From positions 1 to 51,691 of IMG/VR virus record IMGVR_UViG_3300020596_000030: 51,691 bases of DNA; one strand, written 5' to 3'. Both the position numbers and the translations under genes were made by a program. Shown in pieces: positions 15,798 to 25,000 of this stretch. The stretch comes from a virus. The notes beneath the pieces are model-generated. The model was not told where the DNA came from and searched no databases. It was given only the letters and a program-made list of their open reading frames with translations. Numbering within the stretch: position 1 is the stretch's first letter; each line of letters starts with the position of its first letter.

Positions 15798-16451
15798 ATG
15801 AACACTTTTGTTATTGGTTTGGTGGGTGTAAAAACTTCTGGAAAGTCTACAGTTTCACATATGATTCACGAGTTTGAGCCTGAGGCTACAGAAACAGCCC
15901 TTGCAAATAAGCTTAAAAATACATGCTGCTTAGTCTTTGGTCTAGAGCGCAATCAGTTTGACAAGCAAGAGCTTAAGGAAATTCCGTTTGAAATCCCTAA
16001 GATTCTTACTAACGAGGATATTCAGTGTGTTCTAGAGGAGTTTCATATCTATATGACAAAAGTAGAAATTGACTCTAAATATGACTTTATTGGTATGAGT
16101 CTAAACTCACCTCGCCATATCGCTCAGATTGTAGGCACAGAAGTTCTAAGGGTGGGTGGTGATCAAGACATCCACTGCAGGCAAATAAAGATTAAAAAGC
16201 ATGGGGTCACCATTGTCTCTGACTGTAGGTTCCCTAATGAGTTTGATTATTTTTATAAAATGCCTGATATTAAATTCATTCCTATTTATATCCAACGCGA
16301 TGAAGCTGAAAAGGTAATTACAGAAAACTCCCATCCGTCTGAGCGATGTGTTTTTGAGTTTAGAGACAGGTGCTTTAAGGTAGATAACAATGGAACTTTG
16401 AGTGAAACAGAAAGACAGGTTAAAGCAATTTTAGACAGGGAGATAGTATGA
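15798..16451 (+). CDS. Deoxynucleoside monophosphate kinase (T4 gp1-like)
   Basis: 217 residues. P-loop GVKTSGKST at residues 10-18, SPRHIAQIVGTEVLR (about 104-118), the SDCRFPNE strand-loop (about 139-146) and NSHPSE near the end are typical of the phage dNMP kinase family. It turns dNMPs into dNDPs with ATP for phage DNA synthesis. Strong ribosome site (GGGAGG). Ends by ATGA overlap with dUTPase, a logical pairing: dUTPase makes dUMP and the kinase and ThyX handle its products. Confidence 0.8.
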   Translation: MNTFVIGLVGVKTSGKSTVSHMIHEFEPEATETALANKLKNTCCLVFGLERNQFDKQELKEIPFEIPKILTNEDIQCVLEEFHIYMTKVEIDSKYDFIGMSLNSPRHIAQIVGTEVLRVGGDQDIHCRQIKIKKHGVTIVSDCRFPNEFDYFYKMPDIKFIPIYIQRDEAEKVITENSHPSERCVFEFRDRCFKVDNNGTLSETERQVKAILDREIV

Positions 16452-16963
16452 AGCTAAAGGTAAAAAAAATGTCAGATACGGCTATCTTGCCTACCGCAGG
16501 TTCCAAAGAGGCAGCGGGATTAGACCTATATGCAGACAAGGTGGAGGAGTTTTCAGATCACTTTAAGGTCTACACCGGCATTTCAGTACAGCCTGACGCT
16601 GGTCATTTCAGCTTTTTGCTTGCAAGATCTTCCCTGCACAAGAAAGGGCTAATGTTGTTCAATTCAGTAGGTTTGATTGATCGTGACTATTCAGGAGAGG
16701 TGATTGGGCTTCTTTATAAGACTAATAGCTATAAAGAAGAAAACAAACCCGCTATCGGTGAACGTTTATTTCAATTGGTAGTACAAAAACAGCCAGAAGT
16801 CACAATTGAAGTTGTAAACAGCCTAGATGACACTGACCGTGGTGGTGGCGGTTTCGGCTCCTCGGGCCTCAAAGAGCAGGCAAGCCCTATCCTGAATAAA
16901 GACGCTAAAGAGATAGCCGGATGGCCTAGCTGGAACAAAGACAGCTTCCTGTCAGGCTCATAA
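16448..16963 (+). CDS. dut: dUTPase
   Basis: 171 residues. All five trimeric-dUTPase motifs are visible: AGLDLYA, ARSSLHKKG, VGLIDRDYSGEV, GERLFQLVV and the C-terminal RGGGGFGSSGL. It hydrolyses dUTP to dUMP and pyrophosphate, keeping uracil out of DNA and feeding ThyX. About 30 residues follow motif five, an unusual C-terminal extension (QASPILNKDAKEIAGW...). The start overlaps the kinase stop. Confidence 0.92.
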   Translation: MKLKVKKMSDTAILPTAGSKEAAGLDLYADKVEEFSDHFKVYTGISVQPDAGHFSFLLARSSLHKKGLMLFNSVGLIDRDYSGEVIGLLYKTNSYKEENKPAIGERLFQLVVQKQPEVTIEVVNSLDDTDRGGGGFGSSGLKEQASPILNKDAKEIAGWPSWNKDSFLSGS

Positions 16964-16966
16964 GGG

Positions 16967-16974
16967 CAATCTTT
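16967..16974 (+). promoter_or_regulatory. CAATCTTT element ahead of a possible structural gene
   Basis: Same eight bases as at 3172, 19295 and 30853. Here it lies 25 bases ahead of the ATG at 16993. Role unknown. Confidence 0.3.
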
Positions 16975-16992
16975 GAGGTATAAGGACTTACA

Positions 16993-18297
16993 ATGCCATT
17001 GACTCAATCAGATAGAATAGCCATTTCTAGGAAAATCATCGATATTCCCGTTGAAAACACATCTGCTTCTATGATTAAGGACCAGATTGAATTAGAGAGG
17101 GCTAAGGCTATAGTCAAAGATAATGCCAACAAGTCAATAGCCGACGACATTACTCCTATTATTAATGCGTATCAATCAGAACGTTCCTTTCTAACAGGTG
17201 AGGTGTATACTACACTGCTTGAACAGGATTTTATTGATTCAGCAAGAAAAATCCTCAACAATTTCTTCTTTCCGAACAACTTTCAGGTAGTTCTGCCGAG
17301 TATCGCTGACGGGGTTTGGAAGTTTTTCCCTTCCTTCAGTGGCTCTAAAGCAAAGGGTTTAACCTACATAGAGGCAACCACCTCTACAGCAAAAGAAGAT
17401 GACCATTTAACTCCAATTTTTAATGATTTTGCGACAGTTGATGGGTATCCTGTTCCTGAAAGATCTACTGGACAGAAGACTACGGTTGACGGGGTTTATA
17501 CGCCATATGCCCCAATACAGACACTGGCACCTTTGTTTATTACAAAAATAAACGATTTAAGGGCATTCTTAATACTAGAACAGGCTCAGATATTGGCCTC
17601 AGACCCAGATATTGCTAGACAGTCTCAAAACAATATTGCCATTGCGGATATTGCCAACACAATAGCTATTTTAGATGCCTGGATAGCTTATCCGACATTT
17701 GACACCACTACGGTATTGCCAGCAACAGTGGCAGCCTATAACGCCTTAATTGCTTCAGATTTCACTTCTTCTAAGTTTAGAAGTAATGAGTTTAACGTTC
17801 TTAAAACTGAAATCATTGCAAGACAAGCCTATATCATTACCAGAGCATCTCAGTTGAGCCCCAATCTAGGAACTATTGGTCAAAACCTTACAACAGGTGT
17901 TATTAACAACACAGGTAGTGGGCTTTATGATAGGAGATTTAAAGCTATTGATTTACGATTGAATCTTTTGACTGGAACGCTTAACAATGTAGTCAGCCTA
18001 GAACTTGGAAAAACAGTTCAAGATGAGCTAATAGCATCTAACGATAACGCTCTAGAGGTGTATGGGTTAGTATTAAAATCTTCAAAATTTAGGGCTCCTG
18101 CTTTGAATTCCACCACAATCCATGTAACAGATGGCTCTTTATTTAGCGTATCGGACAATATCTATGTTGTTGCTGAAAGACAGGAAGAAATAGCAGGAAG
18201 TATTGTGGCTATTGCTGGTAATTCTATTACTTTAAATGTAAAGATACCGGCTAAATATACAAATGAAAACCACGCTAGGATTTACAAAACTCTCTAG
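16993..18297 (+). CDS. Unknown, possibly structural protein, 434 residues
   Basis: The first 60 residues and the centre (about 180-330) are helical; a beta-rich C-terminal domain (TTIHVTDGSLFSVSDNIYVV, from about 375) resembles a short beta-sandwich found in this phage's baseplate-J protein (IKVSEASLFSATGSIYIG), which suggests a shared structural module. AAGGAC ribosome site. Probably a virion or baseplate component. Its stop overlaps the convergent leftward gene. Confidence 0.55.
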   Translation: MPLTQSDRIAISRKIIDIPVENTSASMIKDQIELERAKAIVKDNANKSIADDITPIINAYQSERSFLTGEVYTTLLEQDFIDSARKILNNFFFPNNFQVVLPSIADGVWKFFPSFSGSKAKGLTYIEATTSTAKEDDHLTPIFNDFATVDGYPVPERSTGQKTTVDGVYTPYAPIQTLAPLFITKINDLRAFLILEQAQILASDPDIARQSQNNIAIADIANTIAILDAWIAYPTFDTTTVLPATVAAYNALIASDFTSSKFRSNEFNVLKTEIIARQAYIITRASQLSPNLGTIGQNLTTGVINNTGSGLYDRRFKAIDLRLNLLTGTLNNVVSLELGKTVQDELIASNDNALEVYGLVLKSSKFRAPALNSTTIHVTDGSLFSVSDNIYVVAERQEEIAGSIVAIAGNSITLNVKIPAKYTNENHARIYKTL

Positions 18298-18587
18298 TCT
18301 TCGTAGTAGTAATCACACTTTTCAGTTCCATTCCTTGCCATCTCACTTGAGATATCAGAGATAAAGTCTTGAATAGTGGCAATTTTTTGTTTGTAGATAT
18401 GGATTATGTCGGGATTATTTATATCTACGTCAGTTCCTAGCTCTTTAAGCTTTCCCATATACTCGTTTTTAAGATGCAAAAGAATACGTCTTTCAACTTC
18501 ATCTGTGGAGATTTCAAAATAATGAGTAACAGACTCTAGGCTGGTCATTATTACATCAACGTGAGTGTTAAAGTCAATTATTGACAC
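18294..18587 (-). CDS. Unknown 97-residue protein
   Basis: Helical acidic protein with no named motif. GTG at 18587 is the likely start, inside the end of the protease gene; a TTG at 18602 is the alternative. Last gene of the leftward island; its stop shares two bases with the stop of the rightward gene. Confidence 0.55.
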   Translation of the reverse strand: MSIIDFNTHVDVIMTSLESVTHYFEISTDEVERRILLHLKNEYMGKLKELGTDVDINNPDIIHIYKQKIATIQDFISDISSEMARNGTEKCDYYYED

Positions 18588-19116
18588 TTGTTTCTCTTTC
18601 AAATAGCTCTTCTATGTAATGAGATAGATGTCTGTCAAGACACTGTTCGTCTATAGAATACGGGTGCATTAAAGATGCAGGACAGCCGTCCTCTAGAGAG
18701 GGGGTTGTTTTGCAAAAACCAAAATAAAAACATGTTCTTTCCAGCCATCCACCAATGGATTCGTAACCAGTACCACTAGTGTGTCCTCTTTTAAGAACAG
18801 CGTGGCCTATTTCGTGAGCTATTAACTCAAACCTTTTTGTTTGAGAAGGGGTGTTAATCCACCAGTCAATGTTGATATCAATTTCGTAAGATGTGAGCTT
18901 ATACAGACCTATGACGTTGTCATTCGAATCAAACTTTTTAAAACCCATTGTAAGACCTTGAAGATGTATAGGTCTTATCCTACCCTTAGACATCATTACG
19001 ATTTCCTCTACATATGGTCTTAATTCAGGGTGAATGTCTGGGTGTTGTTTGTCAATGCTAAGTACAACACATGCAGAATGGAAAAACGTGATAAGGATTA
19101 AAATAACTGTTCTCAT
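18574..19116 (-). CDS. Lipoprotein zinc metalloprotease
   Basis: 180 residues. Lipoprotein signal peptide ending FFHSAC (Cys16) means the enzyme is anchored in the host envelope. Zinc site HEIGH at 101-105 with Glu102 as general base, a further His at 112 (HAVLKRGH) as likely third ligand, and SLMHP at 148-152, which looks like the Met-turn of metzincins. The spacing is one residue longer than the classic metzincin HExxHxxGxxH, so the subfamily is uncertain. Extra Cys (FCKT, GCPAS, QCLD) suggest disulphides. Substrate unknown: envelope protein, a rival phage receptor or peptidoglycan-linked protein. Confidence 0.7.
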   Translation of the reverse strand: MRTVILILITFFHSACVVLSIDKQHPDIHPELRPYVEEIVMMSKGRIRPIHLQGLTMGFKKFDSNDNVIGLYKLTSYEIDINIDWWINTPSQTKRFELIAHEIGHAVLKRGHTSGTGYESIGGWLERTCFYFGFCKTTPSLEDGCPASLMHPYSIDEQCLDRHLSHYIEELFERETSVNN

Positions 19117-19253
19117 TGCCTGTTGTACTGGTTTTGTACGATTTTTAGTCGTGACTTCTTTTCTTTAGCTAGGATGGCTTTTTTTGTGTTATAAATTACA
19201 CTAATGATAGTGCCAAGGACTATAAGGGAGCCGAATAGAAAGTTGAAATTCAT
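19113..19253 (-). CDS. 46-residue membrane-anchored protein
   Basis: One N-terminal span (FLFGSLIVLGTIISVIY) then a basic tail (KKAILAKEKKSR). ATGA overlap with the protease gene. First gene of the leftward island, behind the promoter at 19304-19316. Confidence 0.5.
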   Translation of the reverse strand: MNFNFLFGSLIVLGTIISVIYNTKKAILAKEKKSRLKIVQNQYNRQ

Positions 19254-19275
19254 ACAGCCTTTTATATGGTTTATC

Positions 19276-19303
19276 TAAAGATTGCTTTAAATCTCAATCT
19301 TTA
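19276..19303. repeat. Inverted repeat in divergent intergenic region
   Basis: TAAAGATTG (19276-19284) and CAATCTTTA (19295-19303) form a nine-base palindrome with a ten-base loop, between a leftward promoter and a rightward structural gene. Could be an operator or RNA hairpin. Confidence 0.45.
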
Positions 19304-19316
19304 CCTATAATACCAC
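19304..19316 (-). promoter_or_regulatory. Leftward extended -10 promoter GTGGTATTATAGG
   Basis: Reads GTGGTATTATAGG on the minus strand. It drives the small leftward island (19253 to 18294) lying between structural genes on the other strand. Confidence 0.6.
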
Positions 19317-19354
19317 TTCTTTTCCCTTCTTTTAAACCCCGAGAATTCAACCAC

Positions 19355-22021
19355 ATGGCATCCAATAGCCTGATAAAAAACGGACAGAATTTCGTATCCA
19401 AACAATTAGGGTTGGGTAGTGATAAAGTCAGTAATTCCACCGGAATACAGCCTTCTGCTTGGAAATTAAACGAACCAGAAGAGGCCTTTTTTAAGCCGTT
19501 AGATATTGATCCTTCTAGGTGGGACAAGCTATACCCATACCGACTATTGGTTATAGACATCACTAAACCTAATAAAATACTAGGAGGAGGCTCTTCTCGC
19601 GGTACTTTAACTCAAGGAAAAACCTCCAGACCACAGGAAAACGGTGGTTTTGAGTATGTTTTAACCCAAGAAATCCGAAATGGATCTTGGGAGCTTAACC
19701 TACCAATAACCCCTCAAATGCTTAGAATTGCTGATGAATTTGCAATCAACACCAGCGCTACAATGAGGGGTATTGTAGAAGAACACGGCGGTGTAAGGTT
19801 TAAGACCATTACAGCTCAGGGTACCACGGGTATATGGCCCCAAAAGCCCTCTATAGGCGGTATTCCCAGGTCGCCCTCTTCTTTGGGCAGTATATTCGCA
19901 GGAAGCCTTAGTCAGTTTAACAATATTCTAGGTGATTCTAAGAGAATTGCTAGGGCATTTTCTGGATCGTATCCAGCTACCACTACAGATGCGGTTGAGC
20001 CATTTAATGATGGGTCTACAGTGTTTTCAACAGGTTACTACCAGGCACTCCTTCTTGGTCAGTTCCTTGAAAGGTATGTTGTCGCAAAAAGAAACCCAAA
20101 AAACAAGAATTGGCGTTTAGTTTTCGATATTCCTAAGCAAAATCAAGCATTTATCGTTACTCCACAGGGTTTTTCTCTTGAGCAAAACAAAGAGAAACCC
20201 ATGGAAATGCTGTGGAATCTACAGCTTAAGGCTTGGAAAAGAATTAAACTAGAGGCACCTGCCGCCGGGTCACAGCTACTACCCGAGCTAGATGCTAACG
20301 TATTTCAACGAGTTATGGGCACTGTTAAAGAAAGTCGCAGGCTTGTTGGGAATAGTATTAATCTGATTAAAGCCGTTAGAACAGATTTTCAAGCTCCTTT
20401 GAACGTTCTAAGGCAAACAGCTTTGTTGATAAAGGATGTGTCGGGAGCGGTAATAAGTGTTGCCGACCTACCTAGACAGATTATCAGTGACTATAGGTCT
20501 TCAATAAGGGACTCTCTAAACATCATTGGAAGTTCGTTTCAAAGAGGCCCTGGAGGCAGTTCTGGAAGCTCTTCAGGCAGTTTATTTACAGCAGGAGCCA
20601 TTCGGGCAGATAGCCAGGAAATCAAGGCTGGACTAGCTTACAATCAGATAAGGTTTGAAAGTCTATATAGTGAAGGTCTAAGTAACGATGCTGTTTCTGG
20701 CGGCGCATTGGGGCTAGGGGCGTCTCAGTCTCAAAGAACTAGTGCTACTAATGAGTTTTTTGAAAATCCAGAGACTTATTTTGATTTATTTGATGCCGTA
20801 GACATTGATAGTTTGTCTATTTCTCCAGAGCAGCGGCAATCTATTGATGACGAAATAGACAGTACTAGGTTGATTACTAGTAATGACTTAAGAAATTTTA
20901 GACAGGAAATATTGACACTTGCCCTTGATTTGTCAAACGTATTTGGAGCAGGAAGCCAAGTGTATTCGGACGTTTACGGTCGTCCAGACCCAAGAGCAAG
21001 AACATTGCCGATGTCTATTGAAGAAAACGAACTATTAGCATCATTGTTTGACACGATTCAAATGTATGACCTACTAACTTCCACAAAAGCCTTCGATGAT
21101 TTGTCTATACAAGACCCGATGGAATACGTTGGCGGATTGGCTGGCGAAGCTGGTATTGATTTTGATCAATCAGAGTCAAAACTACTAGTTCCCATTCCAT
21201 TTGGATTAACAATTGAAGCCATTGCGGCTAGATATTTAGGAAACCCTGACAAGTGGGTAGAAATAGCTACCTTAAACAAGCTAACTTCTCCCTACATAGA
21301 TGAAGTCGGATTTATATATAGCTTGCTATCCAATGGAGACGGTAGGCAGATAAATGTAGATGACACCGAACGTAGGTTTTATATAGGTCAGAAAATAACC
21401 CTAAAAAGTGACACTGTGCCTGCTTTTACTAGAAAAATCATCAATATCGAGAAGATAGGTGAAGGCAATTTTTTAATTAGTTTTGATGGGTTGGATAACC
21501 TTTCCCTTCTAACTACCGCTGGCAATGCAAAGATTCAGGGGTATTTACCGGGAACTGTAAATAGTCAGAATCAAATTTATATCCCAGTAGATGCCCCGTC
21601 CGACCCAGATGACAGAATAAGAACACCTAGTCATTTAGACGAAGACAATCTAAGCAAAGTATCCAAGGTCGATTTCTTGCTAGACGACAATGGCGATTTG
21701 GCTATAAATGATATTGGAGAGTTTCAACTAGCTAACGGTCTTACAAACCTAATTCAAGCCCTTAAGCTTAAAATTAGGACAAAAAAGGGCACCCTACTAA
21801 GACACCTTGAGTTTGGACTAGGGTTGTCTGTGGGTATTTCACTAGCAGACATAGAAAGCGGCGAAATAATCAGTGCTTTGAATAAAATGGTTCAAGACGA
21901 TCCCAGATTTGATGCTATTGACAGTATCAGTATCAGGTTAAACGGCCCCACTTTATTTATTGATATGTCTGTAAAGATTGCTGGTGGAAGTGGAATAGTC
22001 CCTATAACGTTCGAAGTATAA
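19355..22021 (+). CDS. Baseplate protein with LysM-like and gp25-like domains
   Basis: 888 residues. N-terminal ~300 residues are beta-rich. Around 610-660 a LysM-like fold is visible (PFGLTIEAIAARYLGNPDKW, then EIATLNKL), as in T4 gp53 and XkdP-type proteins. From about 795 to the end (LIQALKLKIRTKKGTLLRH, then LEFGLG) the sequence matches the gp25/GPW baseplate wedge fold. In T4 these are separate proteins, so this looks like a fusion. It should form part of the wedge next to the baseplate-J protein encoded just downstream. Confidence 0.65.
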   Translation: MASNSLIKNGQNFVSKQLGLGSDKVSNSTGIQPSAWKLNEPEEAFFKPLDIDPSRWDKLYPYRLLVIDITKPNKILGGGSSRGTLTQGKTSRPQENGGFEYVLTQEIRNGSWELNLPITPQMLRIADEFAINTSATMRGIVEEHGGVRFKTITAQGTTGIWPQKPSIGGIPRSPSSLGSIFAGSLSQFNNILGDSKRIARAFSGSYPATTTDAVEPFNDGSTVFSTGYYQALLLGQFLERYVVAKRNPKNKNWRLVFDIPKQNQAFIVTPQGFSLEQNKEKPMEMLWNLQLKAWKRIKLEAPAAGSQLLPELDANVFQRVMGTVKESRRLVGNSINLIKAVRTDFQAPLNVLRQTALLIKDVSGAVISVADLPRQIISDYRSSIRDSLNIIGSSFQRGPGGSSGSSSGSLFTAGAIRADSQEIKAGLAYNQIRFESLYSEGLSNDAVSGGALGLGASQSQRTSATNEFFENPETYFDLFDAVDIDSLSISPEQRQSIDDEIDSTRLITSNDLRNFRQEILTLALDLSNVFGAGSQVYSDVYGRPDPRARTLPMSIEENELLASLFDTIQMYDLLTSTKAFDDLSIQDPMEYVGGLAGEAGIDFDQSESKLLVPIPFGLTIEAIAARYLGNPDKWVEIATLNKLTSPYIDEVGFIYSLLSNGDGRQINVDDTERRFYIGQKITLKSDTVPAFTRKIINIEKIGEGNFLISFDGLDNLSLLTTAGNAKIQGYLPGTVNSQNQIYIPVDAPSDPDDRIRTPSHLDEDNLSKVSKVDFLLDDNGDLAINDIGEFQLANGLTNLIQALKLKIRTKKGTLLRHLEFGLGLSVGISLADIESGEIISALNKMVQDDPRFDAIDSISIRLNGPTLFIDMSVKIAGGSGIVPITFEV

Positions 22022-22024
22022 TCT

Positions 22025-22036
22025 GTGGTATTATAA
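22025..22036 (+). promoter_or_regulatory. Extended -10 promoter GTGGTATTATAA
   Basis: Exact consensus, four bases after the previous stop, with TAAGG ribosome site and ATG close behind. It gives the giant baseplate gene its own start point. Confidence 0.6.
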
Positions 22037-22051
22037 AAGATAAGGATTTTT

Positions 22052-25000
22052 ATGGCCAGTGTACCCTTACCCAAAAGTTACGAGCAGATACTCTCAGACA
22101 TGTTAGCCTCCTACATGGCTTCCAGAGGTATTTCAGACCTAAATACAGGTTCTGCTGTAACTTCGTTTTTTGAAGCAATGGCTCAGGCAGTATATAGGGC
22201 TTCAGCCGACAACTTTTCTATCTTGAGGGATTTCAACGTAGACAGGGCTTCTGGTGAAAAACTAAAAAGAATAGCCCGCGAAGAATTCGTAAAAGTAGAC
22301 GGAGACAGGGTAGCCATAGGAACTGTTACTATTAGGGACACATCTTTTGATAAGATTTCTACTAAAATCTATGCAGGCGGCAATCCTCCCAATATTGGCT
22401 CTAACGTTATTAAGGTTTCCGAAGCTTCCTTGTTTAGTGCCACCGGATCAATCTATATCGGCCGAGGTACCCCAAACGTCGAGGGACCGCTAGCTTACAG
22501 CTCTATAACAACTGTTGGTGGATATTACGAGATTAACCTAACATCTATTACCTCTAAATTTCACAATATTTCAGAGTCTGTTATTTTAGCTCAAGGCGGA
22601 GTCCGTACTGTTGCGGCTGGTCAAGTGGTGGTATCACCTACTTCAGGCGTTTCTGGAGATGTTAATTTCACACTTACTCAACAAGCCGTTATTCTAGACG
22701 GAGAAAATTCAATCACCAGTGTTCCTGTTGCCGCCCAAGATCCTGGTTCGGATGGAAACGTACCTAGAAATGGAATTAAGAAGTTTTCCTCTAACCCGTT
22801 TTCGGGAGCTAGTGTAACCAACGATAGTCCCTTTACTACTGGAAAAAATGCAGACACCGATCCTGAAATTAGGACTAGAATTAAGCTAGCCAGAATTTCT
22901 AGAGGGTTGGGGACTGCTATTGCTGTAAAATCAGCAGTGTTGGGAGCAAAGGCTCCAGATGAAAACGCCGTAATTAAGTCTAATGAGATTTTCTCAGACG
23001 GCGTTACCACTACAATGTTTATTGATGATGGTGAAGGTTACGAAGAAAAAACAGATGGTGTGGGTCTTGAGTTTATCATCGACTCCGCTCTAGGTGGCGA
23101 AAAGTATTTTCAACTAGCCACCGGCGGAAGACAAACTTCTGTAGCTAAGGCTTTTCTAGTATCCAACGCTACCGCACCGTTTCAGATTACTGGCGGAGAT
23201 AGGTTGGCCATTCTTGTTGGTGGGGAAATATCCCAACATACGTTTGAAAATGAAGACTTTAGATCTCCAGGAAATGCTACTGCCGATGAGGTTATATCTT
23301 CTATCAATGCAAACCCAACGTCTAGCTATTCAGCTAGTACTATAGAGAATAGAACTAGAGTGGTTATTTTTTCTAGAGAAGAAGAGAGTGAGTTTCTAGA
23401 GAAAACAGTCCCTACTTTTGGAAACGATGCCGGTGAACTACTAGGGTTGCCGGTTGGAGAAATCCAGACATTGCGGCTATATAAGAACAAAAAAGCCCTA
23501 AACAGAAACGGCCGTCCAGCTAAGATCACTACAGAAAACCAGTCTAATTGGTCTAACGCCATTACAACTGGTGACACTATTCTATTGTCTGTAGATGGTA
23601 CTCAAGAAATCACCTATACCTTTACAAATTCTGATTTCCTTGAAGAGGGTAGCTATACCTCTGTATCTAAAAACAACAGTCTTGAGTCTTGGGTTAATGT
23701 TTTCAATACAAAAATAACAGGTGTTACGGCATCCATTAACGGCAATCAAATCTTTATTTCTTCAAATTTAGGATCAAGCTCTAGGGCAAGTCTTTCTATT
23801 AACCCCACTTCAACACTAGTAGTCAAGGGTTTATTTACCGCCCTAATCGGTCTTGAAGCAAGTGGTCTTGAGGCTGACTTCATTCTGTCTAGAAACACTG
23901 CTCAGTTTAAACTAATAGAGCCGCTTGAGGCTGGAGATAGCTTAACTGCCGGAACTGAATTTACAAAAGGCAGCATCGTAAGTAGCCCCTTTGTTAGTAA
24001 TACAGTAACACTGATCAACGACGCATACCTATGGTTTTTGATTGACAATAAAGACGCTTCTTATATAAACACTGGTGTGATTTCCGACACTACAATTTCT
24101 GTAACCAAGCCAGCAGTCAATGTCATTAGATATACATCAAACGATGCCACTGCTTTTGATAACGTTGAAGTAGGAGACTGGGTAATTCTATGGTCTACAG
24201 ACTTGTCTACGGCAAACAGGCTTGAGGCTAAAGTATACGCCAATGCAGCTAATTATATTGAACTTAAGGTAACTCCTTCAGAATACGGCTCTGCAGTAAT
24301 CGAGGGTCCAATTGTTTGGGGCGAAGGTATTGCAGTAGTTAGAACTAAAAAAGCTATTCAGAAAGTAAAAATAGCTTCAGGTTCTTATAACATAAACAGC
24401 ATTGCCGCTTCATTGTCCGAGAATATCATTGGGGCTACTTCTGTTGCTGAAAATGATGAATTCATCTCTGTCACAACACAGACAGAGGGGTTAGATGGCG
24501 AAGTTTTCGTAATAACCTTTGACGAGTCCGGTAAATTGATTAACTTCGAAGAAAACACTCGTCAATCCAGCCAAGTTTCCTTGTTTGCATTCCAAGTTAG
24601 TGAAGCGTCTGATAACGAGTTTCCGTTGTTTATTCACGAAAAGATTACAGACGATAGCTTTTCAGACCCACCAAACTCTACTGTTTCGGACTTTGATTCT
24701 GCCGCCGACATATCCTCACTTGGAATAAATCCAAACGCACAGGTTACTATGGAAGAGCCGTTTGGGTTAATACCAGACAACATCTCTTCTGGAGAGTCTG
24801 TTCAGATTGACGCAATTACGGCAAACAATATTGAAATTGATTCCAGTCAATTAATCCGCAGATTGAGGGTAGCTGATAGATTCCATGTTGCGGATACCTA
24901 TCAGTTTGGGGCAAACGATGGTTTAACTGTTATTTTAGACTCAAATTCTTCTGACAAGACGTTTTCTATTCCTCTATATAGAAGAGCCATAACCAACAAC

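Noticed and set aside
22678-23010. Long minus-strand frames inside the baseplate-J and tape measure genes
   Set aside because: They lie opposite strongly supported coding sequence and have no ribosome site or recognisable product.
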